Of a stretch of 64,000 bases of DNA, positions 22,373 to 32,997 are shown in pieces. The stretch is from assembly GCF_937001465.1 (NCBI RefSeq), contig NC_064561.1:51406698-51470697 (forward strand). Direction: 5' to 3'. Position 1 is the first letter of the stretch; every line of letters starts with the position of its first letter. Source of the stretch: Orcinus orca. Lineage: Eukaryota; Chordata; Mammalia; Artiodactyla; Delphinidae. Under the pieces are notes generated by a model that worked only from the letters and a program-made list of their open reading frames with translations, searched no databases and was not told the origin of the DNA. Both the position numbers and the translations under genes were made by a program.

Positions 22373-23162
22373 CAAAAGGGGCATCAGAAGTCATCAGGAT
22401 AATCTTTTCAGGGAGAAATCCATCCCATGGTATTTCCACAGTTGGTCTGAATTAATTACCTCATATGATGGGCGACTCACTATCTTCAGAGGCAGCTCTA
22501 TTGAAAAAGTTCTACACTTTAATCTGACATCTAAATCTGCCTCTTGGTAACTTTCACCTTGGCCTTTTAGAACATGAAGAACAAGACTATCCCATTTTTT
22601 TGATAAAATGTTACAGTAGAAAAGAGGCTTAGCATCTCATTACTGAGGCTTCTCATTTTGCAGTTAAGAAAACTGAGTGCTCCTTTTTCTATACGGCTTC
22701 CCCTCCAAGTATGTGAAGAAATATTGTTTTCCTTACTGCACAAGTTGAGCTTGAAGTGGTTGTGAATTTCATGTAACCAGTTGTCAGTTAGAGTTCCAAG
22801 CTGGAACTCAGAAGAGAGGATTGGGACAGCACAACTGAATCAATAGTCATTGCTATATTTCTTGTTAATTAAACTCATGGAAATTATGGAGAGTTTCCAA
22901 GAAGAGAAGAGAAGAAAACAAGGGGGGCAGGATAAAATCCTGAGGTCCTTCCATTTTTATATCACCATGAAAGTTAGTTTTGTTACCTGTCATAATACTG
23001 CAGATTAGATGTAACTGACACCCCTCCCCCCACCCCCCCATGGCTCAGGCTTTTCTGTGTGACATTCAAAGATAAAACTGTTAAACACCAAAAATCTTGA
23101 AAAATAATGTAAAATTCTTCCTGAGAGTTTCTTTAAAAGGGGTAGTGTAGAAAATGCTTCTC
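22373..23162. other. single-copy DNA with a C-rich run
   Basis: Three long C runs lie at 23021-23039, separated by single T and A. No gene was seen. Confidence 0.5.
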
Positions 23163-23177
23163 AAAAGTTCTGTGTAG

Positions 23178-23366
23178 GGCTTCCCTGGTGGCGCAGTGGT
23201 TGAGAGTCCACCTGCCAATGCAGGGGACGCCGGTTCGTGCCCCGGTCCAGGAAGATCCCACATGCCACGGAGCGGCTGGGCCTGTGAGCCATGGCCGCTG
23301 AGCCTGCGCGTCCGGAGCCTGTGCTCCGCAACAGGAGAGGCCACAACAGTGAGAGGTCCGTGTACC

Positions 23367-23395
<29 letters not shown>
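23178..23395 (+). mobile_element. CHR SINE, full length, best preserved
   Basis: A tRNA-derived cetacean CHR SINE in sense orientation. The pol III A box (TGGCGCAGTGG, 23189-23199) and B box (GGTTCGTGCC, 23232-23241) are readable. The tail is a pure run of about 30 A. The 15-bp target duplications 'aaaagttctgtgtag' are identical at 23163-23177 and 23396-23410. A pure tail, perfect duplications and an intact B-box CG suggest that this is the youngest insert in the window. The minus-strand frames at 23081-23558 are shadows. Confidence 0.96.
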
Positions 23396-23402
<7 letters not shown>

Positions 23403-23410
23403 CTGTGTAG

Positions 23411-24819
23411 TTAATCTCTTCCTTTCCAAAAAATCTCTCAGGACAGCTGCTAAAGTCTCTCCTCCTTTCTGACTTCTTACACTCTTCCCCTCTCTACAAT
23501 TCTTTTCACCACTCTTCTGCTTTCTCCCCAAGTATCTTTCCTCTTTTTCCACAGTCATGCTGCTGCTCTTAAGCTGAAAGTCCCTGCTGAGCTTTCTGCT
23601 TCAAGCCATGCTAGGTTCGCTAAGGATGGCTGGATGGTTTGAAAGCTCTGTAACACCCATCCTTCCCTTACCACACACGGGAAAAAGTCTGGGAAGTCCC
23701 AGCTCGTCCACCTTCCCCCAGACATGTATTTCTTTTTATTTTTTTCACTTGTTTTCTTATTTAAAATTCTTATGAGTAATTTCTGATCAATCAATTCTCT
23801 ACAACATCATAAGCAATAGTCCCCTCAGGTTTCTCCTGATCTGAAAATGTTATAAGCACATACTTATGCAAATATTTGCTAACAATTTCACCGGGACTGA
23901 GTCAATGGTAGAATCAAGTGGCATGCCAAGAGAGACCCTTCTCTAGGTTGACCAAGATCACTTTCACTTGAATAGTATTGGAATGACTATACTAAGTTAC
24001 CATACTTACCGAACTTCACAACTGGTATAGGTGTAGTAGTGAGTTGCCCAAAGCCCAACATTAGATGGAATTCAATTCCATGGTCACTGATACCTTTAAG
24101 ACCACTTACTACCCAACAAGTTTAAAATGTATCAGAATTAATATTTGGTATGCAGCCCACTAATTTTTCCAAAAGGAAATTCTGACAAAAGCTTTACTAA
24201 AATTCAGCTCAGCTTGATTTATATCCCATTATCTCTCTATGTGGTCACACTTTTTTTTTTTTTTTTAAGGAAATAGGTTAGTCTTGCCCACATCATTTTT
24301 GGTTAACTGACGTTTGTCCTCACAATTTGCCACATTCTTTGCTCAGGTTCCGAAGCTTCTCTAGTCAACAGCCTGTCCTAGAATTTTGGTCAAGTGCAGT
24401 TAAAATTAAGTTCCTGTCTATAGTTCCCAGAATTTGCTGTTTAAAAAAAATCATTAAAATGTTTATTTGCCTCTAGCATTCTGGCATGGAGCTCATTCCT
24501 GAAACAGTCTCAAAGATTACAAACAGCTTTGCTTAACAACATAATATGGGATCCATGTCCACACCCACACCCATGTTGTTATCCTCCCCCTATTCCCTTC
24601 CCTATCAGCCTGGGGAGAAATAAATTTCTCTTTCCACACAGAACACTGCAGCTCATCTGTCATTTTCCTTTTCACCTGCTGAAATGAAGCAGTTCCCTTC
24701 CTCTTCATGCCCAACATGTGAGCCTGAAGACAGGTCCTCTTGTTGATTGAGGAGTCAGCTGCCAGATGGACTCCACCATAAGGCCAGCCCCCATGCAGTT
24801 TTGGAAGAGGAAGTATGAG
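23411..24819. other. single-copy DNA, no gene seen
   Basis: A poly-T of about 15 lies at 24250-24266. The 178-residue minus-strand frame at 24517-25053 runs antisense into a MIR and has no domain signature. Confidence 0.45.
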
Positions 24820-25010
24820 ATGCAGAGACAAGGATTTCTGTATAGAGTCCTGAGTTTTGGTCTCAGCTGTGCTATCAATGTTGTACTCTGACCCTTCGGC
24901 AGTTGAACCATTTTCTGCTGCTGTTAATCGAAAAACTACAGCTAATACTACCTTCCCCACTGAATTCACAGGATGGTTGAGAAAATCAAGAGAAGACAAT
25001 GCTAAGAAAA
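24820..25010 (+). repeat. MIR SINE, degenerate
   Basis: 'gagtcctgagttttggtctc', 'agctgtgctatcaatgttgt' and 'aactacagctaatactacc' keep the order of a sense MIR, with strong divergence. Confidence 0.55.
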
Positions 25011-25780
25011 AATATAAATTGTGTCCTTGATGTATAAGGTTAGAATAATTCAAACTCAGAGTTCAGGCCTTGGGTCTGGGCTGTGCCCACTGGCCTCCCT
25101 CATTCTCTGTCCAGATTGTGGTGTTGGCTTCATTTGGCTCTCCCAGCTATTTCCAATCTCAATCTGTTCCCACCCTCTCAGTCCTGGACTTCCCCAATTA
25201 CCGGTCCTCATCCTGACACACTGCCTTGTACATTCTCAGCAAGATGATTACTCACTAACTGGGAAAACAATCCAACTTGTGAGGGAATGGGTCATAACTT
25301 GTTCCCTCTCCAGGCAACAAACAGCAATCCCTGGACCACCATGGAAGTTATATTCATGAAAATTACCACAGTTGACAAAGCCATGCTCAGCAATGTCAAG
25401 GTCTTCTAACAAAGAGGAGATTGGAGGGAAAACACAAAAAGAAAATGATTCTAGAAGGCATCTACTTCCAGATTACATTCATCTATGTTTAAAATCTTCT
25501 TCCAATATCTTCTTACTTAAGTGTTTATGAAATATTGCTGTCAACTTCTAAGGCAGATTTTTCCTCTAGTTTTCTGTTATGCAAAACCTCGATTTTCTAA
25601 AATTATGGCCACAAATTGAAAGCCTGTCTGTTGAATCTGGCCCAAAAGATTTTTTTTTTCCTCACATAGTATTTAAAAAGTTTTTAATGTGAACGACTTT
25701 AGACGGGGCATGTTCTTTCCTAATTGCTACAGTCCACCACTCTCTACTATTCACCCCTGGTGACATGTGTATATTAGCAT
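25011..25780. other. single-copy DNA, no gene seen
   Basis: The plus-strand frame at 25021-25359 has no recognisable domain. No repeat is assigned. Confidence 0.45.
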
Positions 25781-25794
25781 AAAGAACACAAATT

Positions 25795-25999
25795 GGGCTT
25801 CCCTGGTGGCGCAGTGGTTGAGAGTCTGCCTGCCAATGCAGGGGACGCGGGTTTGTGCCCCAGTCCGGGAAGATCCCACATGCCGCGGAGGGGCTGGGCC
25901 CGTGAGCCATGGCCGCTGAGCCTGCGCGTCTGGAGCCTGTGCTCCGCAGCAGGAGAGGCCACAACAGTGAGAGGCCCGCGTACTGCAAAAAAAAAAAAA
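25795..25999 (+). mobile_element. CHR SINE, full length
   Basis: This is the same family and orientation as 23178-23395, 2.4 kb away. The A box is intact (25807-25817), but the B box has lost its CG (GGTTTGTGCC, 25850-25859), typical CpG decay. Target duplications 'aaagaacacaa' flank it at 25781-25791 and 26000-26010. The A tail is about 17 long. Confidence 0.95.
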
Positions 26000-26059
26000 A
26001 AAGAACACAAGTAATCGGAAATTTAGGGGCTAGTTCAACTAAGACATATTAGAAGTAAA

Positions 26060-26245
26060 ATGTTGTTTCAGCTCTCCAATATGTTAGCATTGTGATCTTG
26101 TTCTCCTCCCTTCTCTAAGTCTCAGTTTCTTCTTCTGTATAATGTAGGGATCATCATCTTCTCTCCAGAATTGATGTGAGGGTCACATAAAATAATGCCC
26201 ATGAATGCAATTCAAGTACTGTAAAGTATACTATAAATGCAGCGT
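26060..26245 (+). repeat. MIR SINE
   Basis: 'ctctaagtctcagtttcttc', 'ttctgtataatgtagggatc' and 'gatgtgagggtcacataaaa' match the centre and 3' part of a sense MIR. Confidence 0.75.
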
Positions 26246-26783
26246 ATTTTTAAATAACAGCTCCCATCCAGTGTAACTCTCCCTCTGTATACACTTATTC
26301 GAATATCCTGCACCCTATCACCATCTGCCAACCAAACTTTGTAAGTTGAAGAAATATAGGAGCAGAAGACAAAGGGTCATTTACCTTGGTAGTTAATGTA
26401 CTATATGGATTCTGTTTATATAGGACTGTCTACAGTTTTTCAGTCTAAAAATTACTCTGCACAGTTGCTTAATGGCCCTTTATCTTCTCTTTAATCACAT
26501 CTAGAACTTCTCACCATTCCCCCATTAGAGTTCCCATTGGTCTCTTTGATCATTCTCCTGATCTTTATTTGTATGCAGAGCTGTACACGACACATACTAT
26601 ATTTCTGTATTTCTGGGCTAACTGATGGCAGTTGAGGCCAAATGTACCAAACAGCCAAGCCAATGGTAGAAAAACCACATTATGCTAAGTACATAAAACA
26701 TACTTGCTTGTATACGTTTAGATAGGCACAGAACAACAGTAAAAACGGCACATTCACTGCTATGTTTGAGATACTTTCATTAG
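26246..26783. other. single-copy DNA, no gene seen
   Basis: Nothing was recognised. Confidence 0.45.
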
Positions 26784-26905
26784 AGCAGTGGCTCTCAATC
26801 TGGCTTAAGAAGCTTAATAAAATATATACAGATACTTGGACTCTAACACCAGAGCTTCTGATGTAATTTGTCAGGGTGATGTCTAGACACTAGTTTGTTT
26901 CACAC
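26784..26905 (+). repeat. MER5A fossil, left part
   Basis: 'gcagtggctctcaatctggc', 'ccagagcttctgatgtaatt' and 'gtcagggtgatgtctagac' follow MER5A. The expected end appears only after the GC-rich insert, at about 27441-27460 ('gctagtattgagaacaac'). Confidence 0.65.
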
Positions 26906-26912
26906 AGCTGCT

Positions 26913-27421
26913 CTCCCCCCTTGCCAAGGGGGCTCCCCGAATGCCTTTTTCTCCTTGAGGAGGCCCACGGGGAAAGGGGCTTTGGGCCCTGCCCCACTCT
27001 GCTTGGGAATACCAGGTATGCTCAAGAGCTCACCCAGGCCAAGGCCGGACCCCTCCCCAAGAAGCCAACCCAGTGGCTCCTCCCCACTTTCCCCTACTGA
27101 CCAGTTGATCCAGCTTTCCACACAGATGTTGCTGCCTATTGTGGTGCCTTCTCTCAGGTTAGAAGCTCTCAGCCATCCCTAACTTCTCCCTCGCTGCTCT
27201 TCAAATTGCCCCCCACCCCCCAAGATGCTCTCTCCCCTCCCCAGAGAAGGAGCCACAGACTCCTAAGAATATGAATGTGCCCTAACCTACCCCCATGTGC
27301 CCAGGCCTTACGCATCCGCTGACTGACTCAGCCCCACCCCCACTCCCTCTGGGCTCCTGGGGGCCCCTCCTACCCCCATCAGCATCAATAAAACCTCCTG
27401 TCTCCCCCACCCCCAAAAAAA
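26913..27421 (+). pseudogene. candidate processed-mRNA retrocopy (3' end), source gene unknown
   Basis: A GC- and CT-rich block of about 500 bp, sharply different from its A/T-richer surroundings, interrupts a MER5A fossil. It ends with a canonical AATAAA at 27387-27392, 22 nt before a run of seven A (27415-27421), which is the layout of a polyadenylated mRNA end. A 7-bp direct repeat 'agctgct' flanks it (26906-26912 and 27426-27432) and could be the target-site duplication. The plus-strand frame at 26895-27182 is proline/serine-rich, and stops appear in every frame further on, as expected for a 3' UTR. I do not recognise the parent gene. Alternatives are an unrecognised GC-rich repeat or a genuine terminal exon. 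Confidence 0.4.
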
Positions 27422-27449
27422 TACTAGCTGCTAGTGAGCAGCTAGTATT
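27420..27449. repeat. perfect 13-bp inverted repeat, 4-nt loop
   Basis: Arms 'aatactagctgct' (27420-27432) and 'agcagctagtatt' (27437-27449) are exact reverse complements around the loop 'agtg'. It lies exactly at the 3' junction of the candidate retrocopy. It has no following T run, and there is no reason to call it a terminator in this genome. Confidence 0.9.
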
Positions 27450-27554
27450 GAGAACAACAGGAATAAATCGTGGAACTAGTCCTGTCTTACATGCAACCGA
27501 GTCTTGCTGTGCGTCACTCAATGAAAATTCTTTTTCTTAATAAAGGTATTTCCC

Positions 27555-28020
27555 CCTGGAATTACAAATATTAACAATCTGCTTCCTCTACAAATTCTGC
27601 TCCCAGGAAACAGTCTTAGAGAAACACAACTCTAATGTGTAAAGACAGAGATTCAAGGTGACACTGTGAGTAACAGTGGATACTGGAAGCAATGCCAATG
27701 CTCATCCACAGAGGATCAATCAAATAATAATAAGGTACAGGGAATTCCCTGGTGGTCCAGTGATTAGGACTCTGCACTTCCAGTGCTGGGGGCCCGGGTT
27801 CAAATCCTGGTCGGGGAACTACGATCCCACAAGCTTCATGGTACAGCCAAATAATAATAATACTGATGCACAGCCAGTACAATACACAGCCCTTAAAAAG
27901 AATGGCCTAGGTCTGGAAGTCTACCCTGACAGAAATGTACCCAGAATAAGGAACAAAAACAAGATGCAGGATAATATGTACGCAAGATACATTTTTGTAT
28001 CAACCTCTCGCCCTCAAATG
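27555..28020 (+). repeat. old L1M ORF2 3' fragment, split by a SINE
   Basis: 'tgctcccaggaaacagtctt', 'gcaatgccaatgctcatcca', 'acagcccttaaaaagaatgg' and 'aacaagatgcaggataatat' follow the 3' end of ORF2 and its downstream part in old mammalian L1 elements. The SINE at 27734-27847 interrupts it. Many substitutions and stops are present. Confidence 0.6.
27734..27847 (+). mobile_element. older CHR-type SINE, sense
   Basis: It starts 'gaattccctggtggtccag', has a clean B box (GGTTCAAATCC at about 27799-27809) and ends 'catggtacagcc'. A 'caaataataataa' sequence appears on both sides (27721-27733 and 27848-27860), serving as duplication and tail. It is the same type as the antisense copy at 20180. 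Confidence 0.88.
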
Positions 28021-29189
28021 AGATGACTAACACAAATTGTAGAATTGCAATCAATGGTTCTTCAATTAGCAGAAAAAATTCTACACAGACAAAGGTCAAG
28101 CTGTTTAAGGAGTTAAACTTAGAAGAGATGGGGAAAGGAAGACATCTACTTTTCACTTTACATTCCTCTTTATTAGTTAAATGTTTATAAACAGAATATA
28201 ATATGTTTATAAGTTTTAAAAGAGAGGAAAAATATTCACCAGTCACTCTCTCTCCCCTCACACACACTGCCTTCCAACCCAAATGTTAATCTGGCTGTTT
28301 TAAAAAAGAAATTGATGGACGGACGCTATACTGGCTGGCTTTTTCTGCAGATCAAAAACACCCTGCCTCTTTCCCATTCAGCATTCCATTAAAGTGTAAC
28401 AGAGCCAAGTCCTGTGTGTGGGAAAGTGTGTCTTTATGTGTGTGTATCCCCTTGTAGTTACAATGGCCCCTCCCTTTGGTAACAATTTAACACCCACATG
28501 CATCCTCAGGAAGGTGAAAAGAGAAAGACAAGAATAAAAAAACATGTTTAAGAAATGTTAACTAGCTCCCACTTCCAAAATTATTTTCCCTCACATTAAA
28601 AAAAGGCATCGTGCATGTTTCCATGAGTGTCTGGTGGCTTTAATAAAATGAGTGGTGATACTGTCCACAGAAAAAGTGGGGAGCTGGCAGCATGCTTTCC
28701 ATCGGAAATGAGGCACTGTGCTGGGAATAACACTGGATTTTACAACATAAATTTAATAGTCATCATGCTTAATTCTGTATCCTTTTCAGAATTCCTACAG
28801 GAGTCTTGTGGCCATTTTGAAATGTTAGAGTCCTAGGAAAAGAAAAATCATGGAATTTCCATATTCACAAAAAACCAGCACCTTCTCAGATGATTTAAAA
28901 AAATCAAGATTCCATTCACAAAAGAGAAAGCAGGTAATTTCCTATAATTTTATATTTGAACCTTCAACTTGCATCTCCAGTAGACTTAACTGTCAAAGCA
29001 CAAATTCTAATCACCAGCACGTTTTAAGGTGTTCCAACTGAAAGAAACCAGCTTGGGGGACTCATGGTGATATTTGAGAGGCATTTCTGAATGCGCTGTG
29101 GTACAATGCTTTTAAGTTAGCCTGTTTTGATCACCTCTCTCCCTCTGAAGGAACAAGTAAGTAAAATAGAATACAATCATATAAAATAA
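28021..29189. other. single-copy DNA, no gene seen
   Basis: Nothing was recognised. Small (TG)n words occur at 28410-28445. Confidence 0.45.
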
Positions 29190-29370
29190 AGAATCCTTAG
29201 ATGATATAAATTTTAATACTAGCTTTACCGTTAAGTCCCTGTGTATCCTCAAGCATATTACTAAAACTTTGTGTCATAGTCTTAAGATCCCCTAAAACAT
29301 GAATAAAAATACCTGCCCATTTGGTAGAGTTGTTATGGGGATAACTGAAAGTATATACAATAAAGCATTT
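29190..29370 (+). repeat. MIR SINE, degenerate
   Basis: 'ttaagtccctgtgtatcctc' is degraded. 'ataaaaatacctgcccattt' and 'gtagagttgttatggggata' are recognisable MIR motifs. Confidence 0.65.
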
Positions 29371-29399
29371 TTAAAAGTTGAGGGACCACTAACAGAGGC

Positions 29400-29565
29400 G
29401 GCATAGTATAAACGGAAATGATACAAACTAAAACTCAACTATGTCAGGTAACTTCTACAAGCTTGTTTCTTCATCTGTGAAATGGGATGATGAACCAATA
29501 ATTAAATCAACAAATATTTAATGTCCTCAACTTGCCAGGCACTGTTTTAGCTGCTGGGAAGGATA
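29400..29565 (+). repeat. MIR fragment followed by an ancient repeat scrap
   Basis: 'tttcttcatctgtgaaatgg' is a MIR centre. It is followed at about 29500 by 'caacaaatatttaatgtcct' and 'ccaggcactgttttagctgc', the family annotated at 14575. Confidence 0.6.
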
Positions 29566-31139
29566 ATTGTTCTGTTCTGCCTACTCACAGGGATATTATG
29601 GTATCAGCAAAGCAACATCCGTAAAATACTCTGGAAACCATGAAGTGCTGTGCCCTCGTACGAGATTATTATTCACGATTTTTTTTTCATCTTTTCACTC
29701 ATTTAAAAATAAATTTGTTGAGTACTTGCTAGTTAAAAGCAAGAAATCAGACAAATTCTGCTCTGAGAGCTTAAAGTCTACTGTGGTGGCTGAACGGAGA
29801 GCAACAACCTGCCTCCTGGGCGACTGTAGAGAAATATGCAGCTCAGGAAGGATTCCTGCAGGAGAATGCTTTAGCCTGACCCGAGGCTGCTGCAGAGATA
29901 CCTATCGACCCACTAGTACTGCATCCATTCAACAGATACCTACCGAGCACTTTGTGCCAGCTCCTGTGCTACCCACTGTCAGGCATAAATTCTCCAAGAA
30001 AACACACATGGTTTTTGCCTACATGGAATTTAAACCATACATTTGCTCCCAGTGCTTCCAAACACAGGCTTTTTATCTGGACTCATAAAACACTTCTCCT
30101 CTACGTGGGCTAGACCCCGTGATGTGCCGATAAACCAGCTCTGGGGGGAAAGGGAAAGAAGAAGCCCTGATTTGTAACACTAGCCGATTTCCATGGTATA
30201 AATACTTCCACTATAGATAACCTCAAGCTACCAATGGTTTGACAGGAGGCTCAAAACATTCCTGAATACTTAATCACTGGTTTTCCTAAGCCGTTATCAG
30301 CCAGCTCTAGCACACTATTGAAAACCAAAGGATTTTTGTGGCCTATTTAGCCCAAGAAATGGCAACATTTGTTAGATTCCTGATGAGCATACACCAAATT
30401 CCTCTTAATTCCAGTCTCAATGCTTCCTCAAGAAACTACAAAGACCTTTTAAGATGTTCTCCAAAATCCACAGGGCAATAGCCAGGATGATTCCAGACTC
30501 GCCCTTCATCCTGCAAACAGAAATGCCCAACTAGGCTAAAGTGTGTTCTTTGGAATGCTGAAATACCATCTTACAAAACAAAAACAAACAAAAGAATCTG
30601 CACATAGCCCTTTCAACCTTATGGCATGATTTCTAAGTTAAAAAAAAAAACAAAACTCAAGTGGTTAGGAAATAATTAATGTCGTAGTAGGAAAGAAAAA
30701 AACAAACGAGGCCAAAAGAGAGAGGGATCCTGTCCATAAGTCCTTCACTTTGTAAACAGCTCTCACCGCACCGAAGACATGCTAGTTCAAGGGAAACAAA
30801 TTTTCCATACAAGTGTTGGGTGGGGCCCAAACGTCTTTACTCAGATGGAAAGCTATTTGCTATTTCACAAAGTATTCCAGACAAAAGTACATGCTCCATT
30901 AAACTTTACTTAACACCAAGTGCAATTGATAAATATTTGTGGAGAAGCTACACAGGCAAGAGAGTGCCCTTGAGAGGTATGAAATACATTCCCTACCCTC
31001 CAGAAATTTGCAGTCTAGTTGGACTGAGTTTATGTATACTTGCAAGAGGATGGCTTGAGGGAGCAAAATGAGGCATTCCCCAGACTAGTGGCTTTCATGG
31101 GAAAGGCCAATGAATTCTAAACCCCTCCAGGCTGTTTTC
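29566..31139. other. mostly single-copy DNA
   Basis: The 173-residue plus-strand frame at 29567-30088 has no domain signature and overlaps repeat scraps ('ttgttgagtacttgctagtt' at about 29716). Another scrap of the 14575 family lies at about 30905-31040. No gene is supported. Confidence 0.45.
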
Positions 31140-31600
31140 CAGGCTGTTCACTCTCTGGTCTACCTACACCCTCTCCTAATCCCTTCCTTATACTTTCCAC
31201 TATAGTCACAATAAATTTCTCTCAGTCCCTCAAGCAAGGCATGCTCTCTCCTCTCTATGGACCTTCACATATCCTGTTCCTTCTTCCTGGAACAGGCTCA
31301 GCCACCACCATTCCTCCTTTCCCATACCCCTTGCACACGGCTGTCTTGGAGTCAGACTTTAGATCTCAACCTAGCACTGCTTTGTTGTTTTGTTTTGTTT
31401 CTTCCAAAAAGCCTTTCCTGACCAGACAGTCTGTGTTTCGTGTTCCTCCTCTGGACTGCAAAGTTCTGTGTGACTTCTACCATCACCGGCTATGTATCAC
31501 ACCTAATTCTAATTTCCTACGTACTCGCTTGTCCTCTGTGAGAGCTCATTTGTACCAAATACTGTGAAAAATATTTTACATTTATCATTATCATCATTAC
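31140..31600 (+). repeat. L2 LINE 3' end
   Basis: The pattern 'ctgttccttcttcctggaac', 'aagcctttcctgaccagaca' and 'cctctggactgcaaagttct' follows the last part of the L2 element. The coding remnant is far too decayed to read. Confidence 0.75.
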
Positions 31601-31720
31601 ATTTAGCATTATTTCATTTGAGGCAAGACTTTATCATACCTCATTTTGCAGAAGAGGAAACTGGGGCTCCAAGAAGTTAAATAATTCGCCTACAGTAACA
31701 CTTCTAGGGTATCAGTCAAG
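31601..31720 (-). repeat. MIR SINE, antisense partial
   Basis: 'cattttgcagaagaggaaac', 'tggggctccaagaagttaaa' and 'taattcgcctacagtaacac' form the reverse complement of the MIR centre. Confidence 0.72.
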
Positions 31721-32115
31721 ACCTTTGGTTGCAGAACACAGTCGATTCAAGCAGGAAAATTTTATTAAAAGATACTGTGTAGCCTACAGAAGCTCCTAGA
31801 GGGCCAGAGAACTGGGTTTGGGTACTACTAGCCAAGTATATGGACCCATCCCGGAGAAAGGCTGGCTTACACCACCGACTCCATTGGCCATCAATCAGCA
31901 TGTCTGACTCTAGGGACTGGAGACTGGAAATGGTGCTACAGCTGTATGGGCCAGTCAGAAGCCTCCTTCACAATGAAGATCTGCTCTCGCTGTCCACAGC
32001 CACCAACTCCCACTGCTCAGGGCTGCCTCCAATCTTGCATGGATGCCCTAACTGCAATGGAGTCTGGGCAATGCCATTGTTAGCTTCCCAGTCTCTATGA
32101 TAAGTATGTCAAACT
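31721..32115 (-). repeat. ancient repeat family X, antisense
   Basis: 'ttggttgcagaacacagtcg' and 'ggaaaattttattaaaagat' look like the reverse complement of the 3' end of the family seen at 36930, 57385 and 59750. The rest is poorly conserved. The class (LTR or L1M) is not assigned. Confidence 0.45.
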
Positions 32116-32554
32116 ACCAAGGCATAAAACGAGCACTGGGTGCACTGCCTCATAGTAACAGCCATTTGCTTCACCCGGAGCATTCAAAGAGCTGCAATTT
32201 AAACTCTGACTTCAAAGTCCACGAATTGAATTGCTACCCTACTCTACACTGGTAGATGTCTGTTTGGGACGCCATGTCTCCCAGTCTATTCAGACCCACA
32301 AATGTTGGGTTGTGTGGTTCTTCCAGGCTTATTAGCAGAGGAACACCTAAGCTTTAGATCTCTGAGCTCCTCGTAGCTCTTTTGTCTCTCCTGGAGATGA
32401 ACACAAAATGTTTACTGAGTAATACAAAGTCAGGAGGAAGGCGCCACCACCCCGGGCTCAGGTAGCCAGAAACGGGCAGTAGGGCATGATCTAGAAAAAC
32501 GATTAGAATGAAAATGAACAAAGGCCAGTGATGGTGGCTACCATTCATTGGTTA
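32116..32554. other. single-copy DNA, no gene seen
   Basis: Nothing was recognised. Confidence 0.45.
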
Positions 32555-32720
32555 GGCATCTGACAAGTATTAACTCTGATTCTCTCAGCAACCCAGCAAG
32601 GGAGACAGTATTACCCCCATTTTATAGATGAGGGAGACATCTGATCAAGGTCACACAATCAGTAAGTGTCAGAGGCAAGACTGCAAGGTAGCCTTCTCTG
32701 CTTCCAAGACTGTGCCTTCT
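32555..32720 (-). repeat. MIR SINE, antisense
   Basis: 'ttacccccattttatagatg' and 'aaggtcacacaatcagtaag' are clear. It forms an inverted pair with the next element, only about 15 bp away. Confidence 0.85.
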
Positions 32721-32734
32721 TAGGTGTTGATAAT

Positions 32735-32970
32735 GACAAAAGAGCACAGATTCTAGAGTCAGACTCAAAGATGCAAATCCCAATTTATAAGCTGTGTGGC
32801 CTTGGTTAATTCATTTAAGTTTGCTGGACCTCAATTTCCTCATCCATAAAATGGTGATATTTATATCTATCTGATGGGGTTACTGAGACAATCAAAATAG
32901 ATCATCTTATGTGAAGTCTCTGGCCTATAATCAGCGCTGAATAAGACATTAGCTGCCAGTACTACCATTG
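32735..32970 (+). repeat. MIR SINE
   Basis: A nearly full-length sense MIR: 'agcacagattctagagtcag', 'agctgtgtggccttggttaa', 'tttcctcatccataaaatgg' and 'gatggggttactgagacaat'. Confidence 0.9.
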
Positions 32971-32976
32971 CTGCTA

Positions 32977-32997
32977 TTCTATTATTATTATTATTAC
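32977..32997. repeat. (TTA)n simple repeat
   Basis: A short ATT/TTA run at the 3' end of the MIR, probably grown from its A/T-rich tail. A run of 13 A follows at about 33020-33032. Confidence 0.8.

Noticed and set aside
24517..25053. A 178-residue minus-strand open frame
   Set aside because: It crosses an antisense MIR and has no domain, signal or splice context.
29567..30088. A 173-residue plus-strand open frame
   Set aside because: It includes repeat scraps and shows no family signature. The two Cys pairs have no zinc-finger spacing.
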